A stretch of DNA of 64,000 nucleotides from Arthrobacter gandavensis (GTDB lineage Bacteria; Actinomycetota; Actinomycetes; Actinomycetales; Micrococcaceae): NCBI RefSeq assembly GCF_009192735.1, contig NZ_VTFU01000001.1, forward strand, positions 1,178,001 through 1,242,000, written 5' to 3'. Made by a program: the position numbers and the translations under genes. Each line of letters begins with the position of its first letter. The first letter of the stretch is position 1. Under the pieces are notes generated by a model that saw only the letters and a program-made list of their open reading frames with translations, had not been told where the DNA came from and made no database searches. Below are positions 17,426-24,996 of this stretch, piece by piece.

Positions 17426-20400
17426 CTAGCTGCCCGCGGGATCGATCGCCACCAGCAGATCCCCGCCCTGCACCTGCTCGACGGCGGAAATCGCCACGCG
17501 CGACACCTTGCCGGCCACAGGAGCCGTGATGGATGCTTCCATCTTCATGGCCTCGATGGTGGCGACGGTTTCGCCGGCGGCCACTTCCGCGCCTTCCTGA
17601 ACCGTGATGGTGACGGCGCCGGCAAAGGGTGCCGCAACGTGGCCCGGGTTGCCGGGATCGGCCTGCTCGGCAACCTTGACCTGGGACTGCACGCTGCGGT
17701 CCCGGACCATCACGGGGCGCATTTGCCCGTTCAGGGTGGTCATGACCTGCCGCATGCCCTTTTCATCCGGCTCCCCCACGGCTTCCAGCGTTGCGATCAG
17801 CCGCACGCCCTTTTCAAGTTCCACCACATGCTCAGCCCCGCGCTGCAGCCCGTATAGGTAATCGCGGGTGTCCAGCACTGACACGTCGCCGTAGGTCTCG
17901 CGGACCGTGGCGAATTCCTTGGCCGGGCCGGGGAAGAGAAGGCGGTTCAGCGTTTCCCTCCGGGTGGCCGAGTCGCCGGCCAGACCGGCGCGGTCCACCT
18001 CGGTGAGTTCGGCGTCGCGCACCTTCACCTTGCGTCCCTGCAGCGCCTTGGTCCGGAAGGGCTCGGGCCAGCCACCGGGCGGGTTGCCGAGCTCGCCGCT
18101 GAGGAAGCCGATGACGGAATCCGGGATGTCGTGGTTCTGCGGGTTTTCCTCGAAGTCCTCCGGAGAGACGTTGCTGCCCACGAGCTGCAGGGCGAGGTCG
18201 CCGACCACCTTGGATGACGGCGTGACCTTGACGAGCCGGCCCAGGATGCGGTCCGCGGCGGTGTACATGTCCTCGATGGCTTCAAAGCGCTCCCCCAGGC
18301 CCAGGGCAATGGCCTGCTGGCGCAGGTTTGAGAGCTGGCCGCCGGGGATTTCGTGCTGGTAGACCCGGCCGGTGGGACCGGCAAGGCCGGACTCGAAGGG
18401 AGCGTACACTCGGCGCACGGCCTCCCAATACGGCTCCATCGCACTGACGGCGTCCAGGTCCAGGCCGGTGTCGCGTTCGGTGTGTGCCAGTGAGGCCACC
18501 AGCGATGACGCCGACGGCTGGCTGGTGGTGCCGGCCAGCGAGGCACTGGCCACGTCCACGGCGTCCACTCCGGCCTCCGCGGCAGCAAGCAGCGTGGCCA
18601 GCTGGCCGCCGGCGGTGTCGTGGGTGTGCAGGTGCACGGGCAGGTCAAAGCGGTCCCGCAGCGCGGCAACCAGCTTGGCGGCGGCGGCCGGGCGGAGCAG
18701 GCCCGCCATGTCCTTGATCGCCAGGATGTGTGCCCCGGCGTCGACCATCTTCTGGGCCAGGTCCAGGTAGTAGTCCAGCGTGTACAGCTTCTCGTTGGGG
18801 TCCATCATGTCCGCCGTGTAGCACAGGGCCACTTCGGCGACGGCGGTGCCGGTCGCCCGCACCGCACGGATGGCGGGTTCCATCTGCTCGACGTCGTTCA
18901 GCGCATCGAAGATCCGGAAGATATCCACGCCGGATTCGGCCGCTTCCTGGATGAAGGCTTCGGCCACTTCGGTGGGGTACGGGGTGTAGCCCACGGTGTT
19001 GCGGCCGCGCAGGAGCATTTGGATGCAGATGTTGGGCATCGCCTTGCGGAGTGATGCGAGCCGCTCCCAGGGGTCTTCACCGAGGAAGCGCAGGGCAACG
19101 TCATAGGTTGCGCCGCCCCAGGCCTCGACCGACAGAAGCTGCGGCGTCAGTGCAGCCACTGCCGGTGCTGCCAAAAGCAGGTCGCGGGTGCGGACGCGGG
19201 TCGCCAGCAGCGACTGGTGGGCGTCACGGAAGGTGGTGTCGGTGACGGCCAGCGCCTGCTGCGCGCGAAGCTCCGCGGCAAACCGCTCCGGGCCCAGTTC
19301 CTGCAGCCGCTGGCGCGAGCCGGGGCGCACTTCGGGCAGATCGGTGGGGAGCTTGTCAGCCGGGTTGACGTGCACGGTCAGCTCGCCGTGCGGCTTGTTG
19401 ACGGTGGTGTCGGCCAGCCAGTTCAGCAGCCGTGACCCGCGGTCGGCGGAACCACGCGCGTTGAGCAGCTCGGGGCGCTCCTCGATGAAGGAGGTGGCGA
19501 CGTCGCCGGCAATAAAGTCCGGGTCGTCCAGCACGGCCTGCAGGAAGGAAATATTCGAGGACACTCCACGGATGCGGAACTCGGCCAGGGCACGCCGGGC
19601 ACGGTTGACCGCTGCGGGATAGGTCCGGCCGCGGCAGGTCAGCTTCACCAGCATGGAGTCGAAGTGAGGGCTGATGTCGGCACCGGCGTACACGGTTCCG
19701 CCGTCGAGCCGCACACCGGCACCGCCAGCGGAGCGGTAACCGGTGATCTTGCCGACGTCGGGCCGGAAACCGTTGGCCGGGTCCTCGGTGGTGATGCGGC
19801 ACTGCAGCGCAGCGCCGCGCACCTGCAGCTCATCCTGGCGGAGGCCCAGGTCCTCCAGGGTCTCGCCGGCCGCGATCCGCAGCTGGGACTGGACGAGGTC
19901 GACGTCGGTGATTTCCTCGGTGACCGTGTGCTCAACCTGGATGCGCGGATTCATTTCAATGAAGACGTGCTGTCCGGCGCGTTCTCCGACGGTATCCACC
20001 AGGAACTCCACCGTGCCGGCGTTCTCATACTTCAGCGCCTTCGCGAATTTGACGGCGTCCCGGTACAGGGCCTGCCGGATCTCTTCGTCCAGGTTCGGCG
20101 CGGGGGCAATTTCGATGACCTTCTGGTGGCGCCGCTGCAGGGAGCAGTCACGCTCGAAGAGGTGGATGACATTGCCCTCGCCGTCGGCCAGGATCTGGAC
20201 CTCGATGTGGCGGGGCCGCAGCACCGCCTGCTCAAGGAAGACTGTGGGATCGCCAAAGGCGGTGTCCGCCTCGCGCATGGCGGCGTTCAGCGCCTCGGGG
20301 AGGTCCTTTGCAGTGTCGACACGGCGCATGCCGCGTCCACCGCCGCCGGCCACCGCCTTGACGAAGATGGGGAAGCCGATCTCCTCGGCTTCAGCCAGCA

Positions 20401-20830
20401 GCGTCTCGGGATCCGAACTCGGCTGCGTGGAGCGCAGAACCGGTATCCCGGCTTTCCGCGCGGCATCAAGGGCGTGGACCTTATGGCCGGCCAGCTCCAG
20501 GATGTCGGCGGCGGGGCCCACGAACGTTATGCCGGCTTCCCTGGCTGCCCGGGCAAGCTGCGGGTTTTCGGACAGGAACCCGTACCCCGGGTAAATGGCG
20601 TCGCAGCCCGATTCCTTGGCGACCCGGATAATCTCGTCCACGTCCAGGTACGCGCGGACGGGATGGCCTTCCTCGCCTATCAGGTAGGCTTCGTCGGCTT
20701 TCTGGCGGTGGATGGAGTTGCGGTCCTCATAAGGGAACACCGCAACGGTTTTCACACCCAGCTCATAGGCCGCCCTGAAGGCGCGGATGGCGATTTCTCC
20801 GCGGTTGGCTACCAATATCTTCGAGAACAT
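17426..20830 (-). CDS. pyc: Pyruvate carboxylase
   Basis: A single-chain biotin enzyme of 1134 residues converting pyruvate, ATP and bicarbonate to oxaloacetate. Domain order: biotin carboxylase (about 1-450; ANRGEIAIRAFRAA, the GGGGRGMR ATP loop, EMNPRIQVEHTVTEE); carboxyltransferase (about 530-820; TDTTFRDAHQSLLATRVRT, HTHDTAGGQLATL); and a C-terminal biotinyl domain with the biotinylated Lys in EAMKMEA. Length and order are typical. The start at 20830 has AGGAG 5 nt upstream. The minus strand carries TAGAAT near 20888-20893, a plausible -10. It replenishes the TCA cycle. Confidence 0.97.
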   Translation of the reverse strand: MFSKILVANRGEIAIRAFRAAYELGVKTVAVFPYEDRNSIHRQKADEAYLIGEEGHPVRAYLDVDEIIRVAKESGCDAIYPGYGFLSENPQLARAAREAGITFVGPAADILELAGHKVHALDAARKAGIPVLRSTQPSSDPETLLAEAEEIGFPIFVKAVAGGGGRGMRRVDTAKDLPEALNAAMREADTAFGDPTVFLEQAVLRPRHIEVQILADGEGNVIHLFERDCSLQRRHQKVIEIAPAPNLDEEIRQALYRDAVKFAKALKYENAGTVEFLVDTVGERAGQHVFIEMNPRIQVEHTVTEEITDVDLVQSQLRIAAGETLEDLGLRQDELQVRGAALQCRITTEDPANGFRPDVGKITGYRSAGGAGVRLDGGTVYAGADISPHFDSMLVKLTCRGRTYPAAVNRARRALAEFRIRGVSSNISFLQAVLDDPDFIAGDVATSFIEERPELLNARGSADRGSRLLNWLADTTVNKPHGELTVHVNPADKLPTDLPEVRPGSRQRLQELGPERFAAELRAQQALAVTDTTFRDAHQSLLATRVRTRDLLLAAPAVAALTPQLLSVEAWGGATYDVALRFLGEDPWERLASLRKAMPNICIQMLLRGRNTVGYTPYPTEVAEAFIQEAAESGVDIFRIFDALNDVEQMEPAIRAVRATGTAVAEVALCYTADMMDPNEKLYTLDYYLDLAQKMVDAGAHILAIKDMAGLLRPAAAAKLVAALRDRFDLPVHLHTHDTAGGQLATLLAAAEAGVDAVDVASASLAGTTSQPSASSLVASLAHTERDTGLDLDAVSAMEPYWEAVRRVYAPFESGLAGPTGRVYQHEIPGGQLSNLRQQAIALGLGERFEAIEDMYTAADRILGRLVKVTPSSKVVGDLALQLVGSNVSPEDFEENPQNHDIPDSVIGFLSGELGNPPGGWPEPFRTKALQGRKVKVRDAELTEVDRAGLAGDSATRRETLNRLLFPGPAKEFATVRETYGDVSVLDTRDYLYGLQRGAEHVVELEKGVRLIATLEAVGEPDEKGMRQVMTTLNGQMRPVMVRDRSVQSQVKVAEQADPGNPGHVAAPFAGAVTITVQEGAEVAAGETVATIEAMKMEASITAPVAGKVSRVAISAVEQVQGGDLLVAIDPAGS

Positions 20831-21068
20831 TGCTCTCCTGCATCGTTGCGGGGCTGAGGACAGCCGGGGTACCGCCATCCTCATCGGATTCTAGTCCAGA
20901 CTATTTCACGCGGTGGATCCCCAATGGCCAGGACATAACGTTTCTTATCGTTACCCCTGCGCGCCACCCCTGCAAACTCCCGGCTGCAGGAGTTACCACC
21001 GGGCGTCACATAGAATGAACCTGCAGCCTCACAAAGGCCCCGCTCGTGATCCCTAGACACGTTAGGTT

Positions 21069-21920
21069 TTGGTTCAACAAGTGCAAGTAGTGAGCATCAG
21101 CAGTCTTAAGGGCGGCGTGGGCAAGACTTCCGTGACGCTTGGACTGGCATCGGCTGCACTGGCAGCAGGAATCCCCACCCTGGTAGTGGATTTGGACCCG
21201 CATGCGGACGCCACCACGGGGTTGGGCGTCACCGCTGCCGACAAACCCGGCATCGGCGAGATGCTCAAGAATTCCCGCCGTGCCCAGCTGGCGGAAAACG
21301 TGGTGGCCAGCGGCTGGGTTGCCAATGACCGCCGCACCCGTACTCACGATCCCAAGCGCCAGCCCGTTCTCGACGTCGCCATGGGCTCTGCGTTTTCCGG
21401 CATCTACGACCGTCCCGACCTCGGCAAGCGTGACCTCAAGCGGCTCTCCACCCTGCTTGGCCGCGTCAGCGGCTACGGGCTGGTCCTGATCGACTGCCCT
21501 CCCTCGCTTAACGGGCTCACCCGCATTGCATGGACGGCCAGCAACCGCGTCCTGCTGGTTGCCGAACCCGGCCTTTTTTCAGTGGCCGGGACCGAACGCA
21601 CCATGCGGGCATTGGAATTGTTCCGCAAGGAATTCGCGCCCAATCTCGCTCCGGCGGGAATTATCGCCAACCGGGTCCGCTCCGGTTCGAACGAGCACAC
21701 GTTCCGGCTGGCGGAAATGAAGCAGATGTTCGGAAAGCTGCTCCTGGCCCCCACCATTGCCGAGCAGGCCAACTGGCAGCAGATCCAGGGCGCAGCCCAT
21801 TCGGTGCATCACTGGCCCGGAGAATCAGCCAAGCAGGCGGCGTCCACTTTTGATGCACTTCTGAAGAACCTCGTGGAGACCGGCAGCGTCCGCAACCGGG
21901 TGATCCGCCGCGCGGGATAG
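21069..21920 (+). CDS. ParA/MinD-family ATPase
   Basis: A deviant-Walker ATPase of 283 residues with SSLKGGVGKTSVTLGLA (Walker A), VVDLDPHADATTG and VLIDCPPSL. It lacks an obvious ParB partner next door, so it is an orphan ParA; the chromosomal segregation ParA-like gene is a different one at 54813. The listed start is TTG at 21069 with TTAGG just before it; GTG codons at 21081 and 21090 are alternatives, the latter giving MSISSLKGG. Its role, possibly positioning of a cell-wall or chromosome component, is not shown by the sequence. Confidence 0.85.
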   Translation: MVQQVQVVSISSLKGGVGKTSVTLGLASAALAAGIPTLVVDLDPHADATTGLGVTAADKPGIGEMLKNSRRAQLAENVVASGWVANDRRTRTHDPKRQPVLDVAMGSAFSGIYDRPDLGKRDLKRLSTLLGRVSGYGLVLIDCPPSLNGLTRIAWTASNRVLLVAEPGLFSVAGTERTMRALELFRKEFAPNLAPAGIIANRVRSGSNEHTFRLAEMKQMFGKLLLAPTIAEQANWQQIQGAAHSVHHWPGESAKQAASTFDALLKNLVETGSVRNRVIRRAG

Positions 21921-21941
21921 CGCCCCTTCCCCGGAACGCAT

Positions 21942-21982
21942 AAAGAACTGCAGGCAACGGATTCCGTTGCCTGCAGTTCTTT
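21942..21982. terminator. Strong bidirectional terminator
   Basis: AAAGAACTGCAGGCAACGG (21942-21960) pairs perfectly with 21964-21982 around a 3-nt loop and ends in TTT. It separates the ParA gene from the convergent merR gene. Confidence 0.9.
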
Positions 21983-22032
21983 ATGTATAGGGTGCTAAAT
22001 AACTTTGCCTGCGTTAGCTGATTTTGTCTGCG

Positions 22033-22617
22033 TTAGCTGATTTTGCGGGCAATCCGCCGCTGGCTCAGCTCATCGCCGGGAAACGTGTGCTCTCCCACCC
22101 GTTCGCTGGGCAGCTGTGCGAGGCTTCCCTCGACTTCGCGCCACACACGGCCGACGGCGATTCCGAAGACGCCCTGTCCGCCCTGGACCAGGTCGATGAC
22201 CTCGTCTGCGGAGGTGCACTCGTACACGCTGGCGCCGTCACTCATCAGGGTGATCTGGGCCAGGTCTTCGACACCGCGCTCACGCAGGTGCTCAACGGCC
22301 GTGCGGATCTGCTGCAGGGACACACCGGTGTCGAGCAGGCGTTTGACCACTTTGAGGACCAGGATGTCGCGGAAGCTGTAAAGCCGCTGCGTTCCGGACC
22401 CTGATGCTCCGCGGACAGCAGGCTCGACCAAACCCGTGCGGGCCCAGTAGTCGAGCTGGCGGTAGGTGATTCCCGCCGCTTTGCAGGCTGTTGGACCTCG
22501 GTAGCCGGCGTCCTCGTCAAGAACGGGCAGATCCTCGGTGAACAGCAAGCCCTGGGCTCCGGCTTTACCCGGCGCAGCGGCGTGGTTATGCTCGCCGGCA
22601 TCGCCTTTGGGACTCAC
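22033..22617 (-). CDS. MerR-family regulator, Rv1830 (ResR/McdR)-like
   Basis: A 194-residue protein with a disordered N-terminus, then a MerR-type winged helix (RGPTACKAAGITYRQLDYWAR and LYSFRDILVLKVVKRLLDTG). The length, the YWARTGLV motif and the position downstream of the nuclease and ftsR genes match Rv1830, a regulator tied to growth and division. The start is GTG at 22617 with AGGAGG 6 nt upstream. The 255-bp gap to the nuclease gene suggests its own promoter. The C-terminal half would bind a ligand or another subunit. Confidence 0.87.
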   Translation of the reverse strand: MSPKGDAGEHNHAAAPGKAGAQGLLFTEDLPVLDEDAGYRGPTACKAAGITYRQLDYWARTGLVEPAVRGASGSGTQRLYSFRDILVLKVVKRLLDTGVSLQQIRTAVEHLRERGVEDLAQITLMSDGASVYECTSADEVIDLVQGGQGVFGIAVGRVWREVEGSLAQLPSERVGEHTFPGDELSQRRIARKIS

Positions 22618-22872
22618 TTGTGCCTCCTAGTAGCGGTTCCCTGGGGGGGGTGCGCGCGGGATCAGGATGTCAGGGTCGACTTCCTTCAGTGTGCCCCGCG
22701 GAGCCTCTCAGGGGAAGGACCCTGCAAGGAGCAGATCCTGGAAGGACCAGCCCTGGAGGAATAACCTGGAGGAACAGCGGAGAACCGTGCAGCGGGAACT
22801 CTATGCTTCGACGTTAGATCTGAGCCGGTCCAAGGTCAAAGATGCAGGACCTTTTTCTGCAGGCGTGTCGAA

Positions 22873-23373
22873 TCAGCGCTCAAAGTCTTCGGGTTCAACA
22901 TCGGCCAGGAACTCGCGGAACTGGCGCAGTTCGCGTTCGGCGTTCTCCTGGTCTTCCTCGTCTTCATCTTCATCGTCGGCTTCGGCAATCCGGACACCGG
23001 CCTCGTCCAGGACTGCGTCCGCGCAGAGGATGGGACAGGGCGCCCTCAGCGCCACCGCGATGGCGTCCGACGCCCGGGAACTCACCGTGACTCCATTGTC
23101 GAAAACGAGCTCGGCATAGAAGACCGTGTCCTCGACGGAGACCAGCCGCACCTCGCTGACGCTGCGCCCGAGGGCGCTCACCACGGAGGCCAGCAGGTCG
23201 TGGGTCATGGGCCGGGGCGGAACGATGCCCTGCTGGACAAAAGCGATGGCGCTGGCTTCGGGGGCGCCAATCCAGATTGGCAGATGACGTTCACCGTTGA
23301 TTTCTTTGAGCAGGACCAGCGGCTGATTGGACGGCAACTCAATGCGGACACCGACCACTTCGACTTCACGCAT
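22873..23373 (-). CDS. Bifunctional nuclease family protein (DUF151), Rv1829-like
   Basis: A 166-residue protein starting MREVEVVGVRIELPSNQPLV, the family N-terminus. The conserved core includes LPIWIGAPEASAIAF and SRASDAIAVALR. The C-terminus adds an acidic tract (DDEDEDEEDQE) before a short helix. Members have reported RNase/DNase activity, but the physiological role is unclear. The start at 23373 is preceded by GAGGAG. The gene lies 5 bp after ftsR and is surely cotranscribed with it. Confidence 0.9.
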   Translation of the reverse strand: MREVEVVGVRIELPSNQPLVLLKEINGERHLPIWIGAPEASAIAFVQQGIVPPRPMTHDLLASVVSALGRSVSEVRLVSVEDTVFYAELVFDNGVTVSSRASDAIAVALRAPCPILCADAVLDEAGVRIAEADDEDEDEEDQENAERELRQFREFLADVEPEDFER

Positions 23374-23378
23374 GCTCC

Positions 23379-24149
23379 TCAGCCTTCCATTCGTGCGATA
23401 TGCCCGTTCACCAGGGCACTGTGCAGGTTCAGGCACAGATCGCTGATCTCCCGCGCCGTCTCGGCGGCCCTTGCCTTGGAAGCGACGTCGCGGCGCGATG
23501 CAAGAGGTGCCACAACGCTTTCCACCAGGCCCAGCTCCCGGTCCGCCGCGGCGCGGAACGGCCGCAGGTGACGCGGTTCAATTCCATGAGCCTGAAGTTT
23601 GGCACAGGCTTTGGCAACCCGCAGCGCATGTTCGTCAAAAACGCCCTGCCCGGCACCATTGTCGGTGGAAGCGATGAGGCCGTAGCCGGCCAGGTTACGC
23701 ACCAAATCAGCAGTGGCACCGGATTCCCGGACCAGTTCGTTGAAGGTCAGGGCACGGGCAAAGGTGCGGGCCGACAGCTCCCCGGCCAACTGCTCGGATA
23801 CTGCCCGGGGCGTCAGCGACATCCCGCCGGGCAGCGATTCCGGACGCTCCCCGCGGTCGATCGCGTCCAAGTAATCCTTGATGATTTTCAGCGGAAGATA
23901 CTGATCCCGCTGCAGCGCCAGGACAAAACGCAGCCGCTCGACGTCGGCGGATGAGTACTTCCGGTAGCCTGCCGCCGTCCGCTGCGGAGTGACCAGGCCC
24001 TTTTCCTCCAAAAATCGGATCTTGGAAGCGCTGATACCGGGAAAGTCGGTGCTGAGTTCGCCCAGCACCTCTCCGATATTGAGCACACGGCCGCGCAGGC
24101 GCTCGTTCCCCGTTCCCAGGGTCCGCCTGACGGGCTGTGTTGCTGCCAT
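23379..24149 (-). CDS. ftsR: MerR-family regulator FtsR (Rv1828-like)
   Basis: A 256-residue protein. A winged-helix MerR domain (about 22-95: LNIGEVLGELSTDFPGIS, KIRFLEEKGLVTPQRT, GYRKYSSADVERLRFVLALQ) is followed by a helical C-terminal domain. The insertion TDFPGIS between the HTH helices is typical of FtsR/Rv1828. In Corynebacterium this protein activates ftsZ. Its place between garA and the DUF151 nuclease is the conserved actinobacterial order. The start is ATG at 24149. Confidence 0.9.
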   Translation of the reverse strand: MAATQPVRRTLGTGNERLRGRVLNIGEVLGELSTDFPGISASKIRFLEEKGLVTPQRTAAGYRKYSSADVERLRFVLALQRDQYLPLKIIKDYLDAIDRGERPESLPGGMSLTPRAVSEQLAGELSARTFARALTFNELVRESGATADLVRNLAGYGLIASTDNGAGQGVFDEHALRVAKACAKLQAHGIEPRHLRPFRAAADRELGLVESVVAPLASRRDVASKARAAETAREISDLCLNLHSALVNGHIARMEG

Positions 24150-24215
24150 ACCTAGTACCTGTTTTCCCTCAGTGATCCCGCGGATGTCCGGCAGGATCGT
24201 CCTGTGTCCGTTTTA

Positions 24216-24686
24216 CTATGCCCGTGCGGCTGTCGGCCGGGCAGCGTAGAAGGTCAGACGGAATTTGCCAATCTGGACTTCGTTGCCGGTCCGCAGGAGC
24301 AAAGTGTCCACGCGGTCGTTGTTCACATACGTGCCGTTCAGGCTCATGGAATCGACCACGCGGAAGCCCTCGGCAGTACGCCGGAACTCCACATGCTTGC
24401 GGGACACTGTCACGTCGTCAAGGAACACATCGGCGTTCGGATGACGGCCGGCCGTGGTCACGTCCTGGTCCAAGAGGAACCGGGCACCGCTGTTCGGTCC
24501 GGAATGGGCGATCAGCAGAGCCGACCCTGCGGGCAGAGCCGCAACAGCCGCCCTCTCATCAGCGCTGAGCTTGGGCTCCACCGAAGTCGCTTCGCTCTGG
24601 GGCGGCAGACTGATCGATGTGGTGTCCTCCACGCCCATCTCACGCCGATGTTCGGCCTGTCCGGCGTTGTAGTCCTCGCGCGCCAT
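24216..24686 (-). CDS. garA: FHA-domain signalling protein GarA/OdhI
   Basis: A 156-residue protein. The short N-terminal tail carries VEDTTSISLPP, with Thr22-Thr23 matching the phosphorylated Thr pair (ETTS in mycobacteria) that kinases such as PknB and PknG target. An FHA domain follows (about 65-150: TTAGRHPNADVFLDD, VSRKHVEFR, SLNGTYVNN). In this family the unphosphorylated protein inhibits 2-oxoglutarate dehydrogenase and controls glutamate metabolism; phosphorylation makes the FHA domain bind its own tail. The start at 24686 has GGGAGG about 10 nt upstream; the frame open to 24746 lacks family similarity. Confidence 0.94.
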   Translation of the reverse strand: MAREDYNAGQAEHRREMGVEDTTSISLPPQSEATSVEPKLSADERAAVAALPAGSALLIAHSGPNSGARFLLDQDVTTAGRHPNADVFLDDVTVSRKHVEFRRTAEGFRVVDSMSLNGTYVNNDRVDTLLLRTGNEVQIGKFRLTFYAARPTAARA

Positions 24687-24996
24687 GGTGTTACATCCTC
24701 CCCAAAAGATGCGGCCAACCAATCGACATTCTGGCTGGCCGCACAATTCCTGCTGACAAATCTTGCCTACCGGCTGTCCTAGCCTACCTGTTGGAGGGCC
24801 TTCCCGGCACTGAGCGTACTACGGGCCTTTGGCGGCCCGGCTGCGTTGCCCACTTCCTGTCATAGCTGCATGCCAGGGCCACCAACTGCTGATTGGCCCC
24901 CTGCCGTTCCCCTGGGCACTGTGGAAGCATAATAAATCCGGCGTGCACCCAATTCCCTGGGCCCAAGAGGAGATCTTTGGACCCGGGGAACTCCCG
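24687..24996. other. Intergenic region upstream of garA, no gene seen
   Basis: The 310 bp between garA and the end of the GH3 gene contain no convincing open frame. It should hold the garA promoter. An inverted repeat GCGGCCA / TGGCCGC (24711-24717 with 24736-24742) lies in the likely garA leader. Near 24955-24985 an imperfect pairing around CCCAAGAGGAGATCTTTGG could end the GH3 transcript, but it is weak. This is also the junction between core genes and the accessory sugar locus; I see no tRNA, integrase or direct repeat marking it. Confidence 0.5.

Noticed and set aside
19664-20857. 397-codon open frame opposite pyruvate carboxylase
   Set aside because: It mirrors the pyc coding frame and has no domain or ribosome site.
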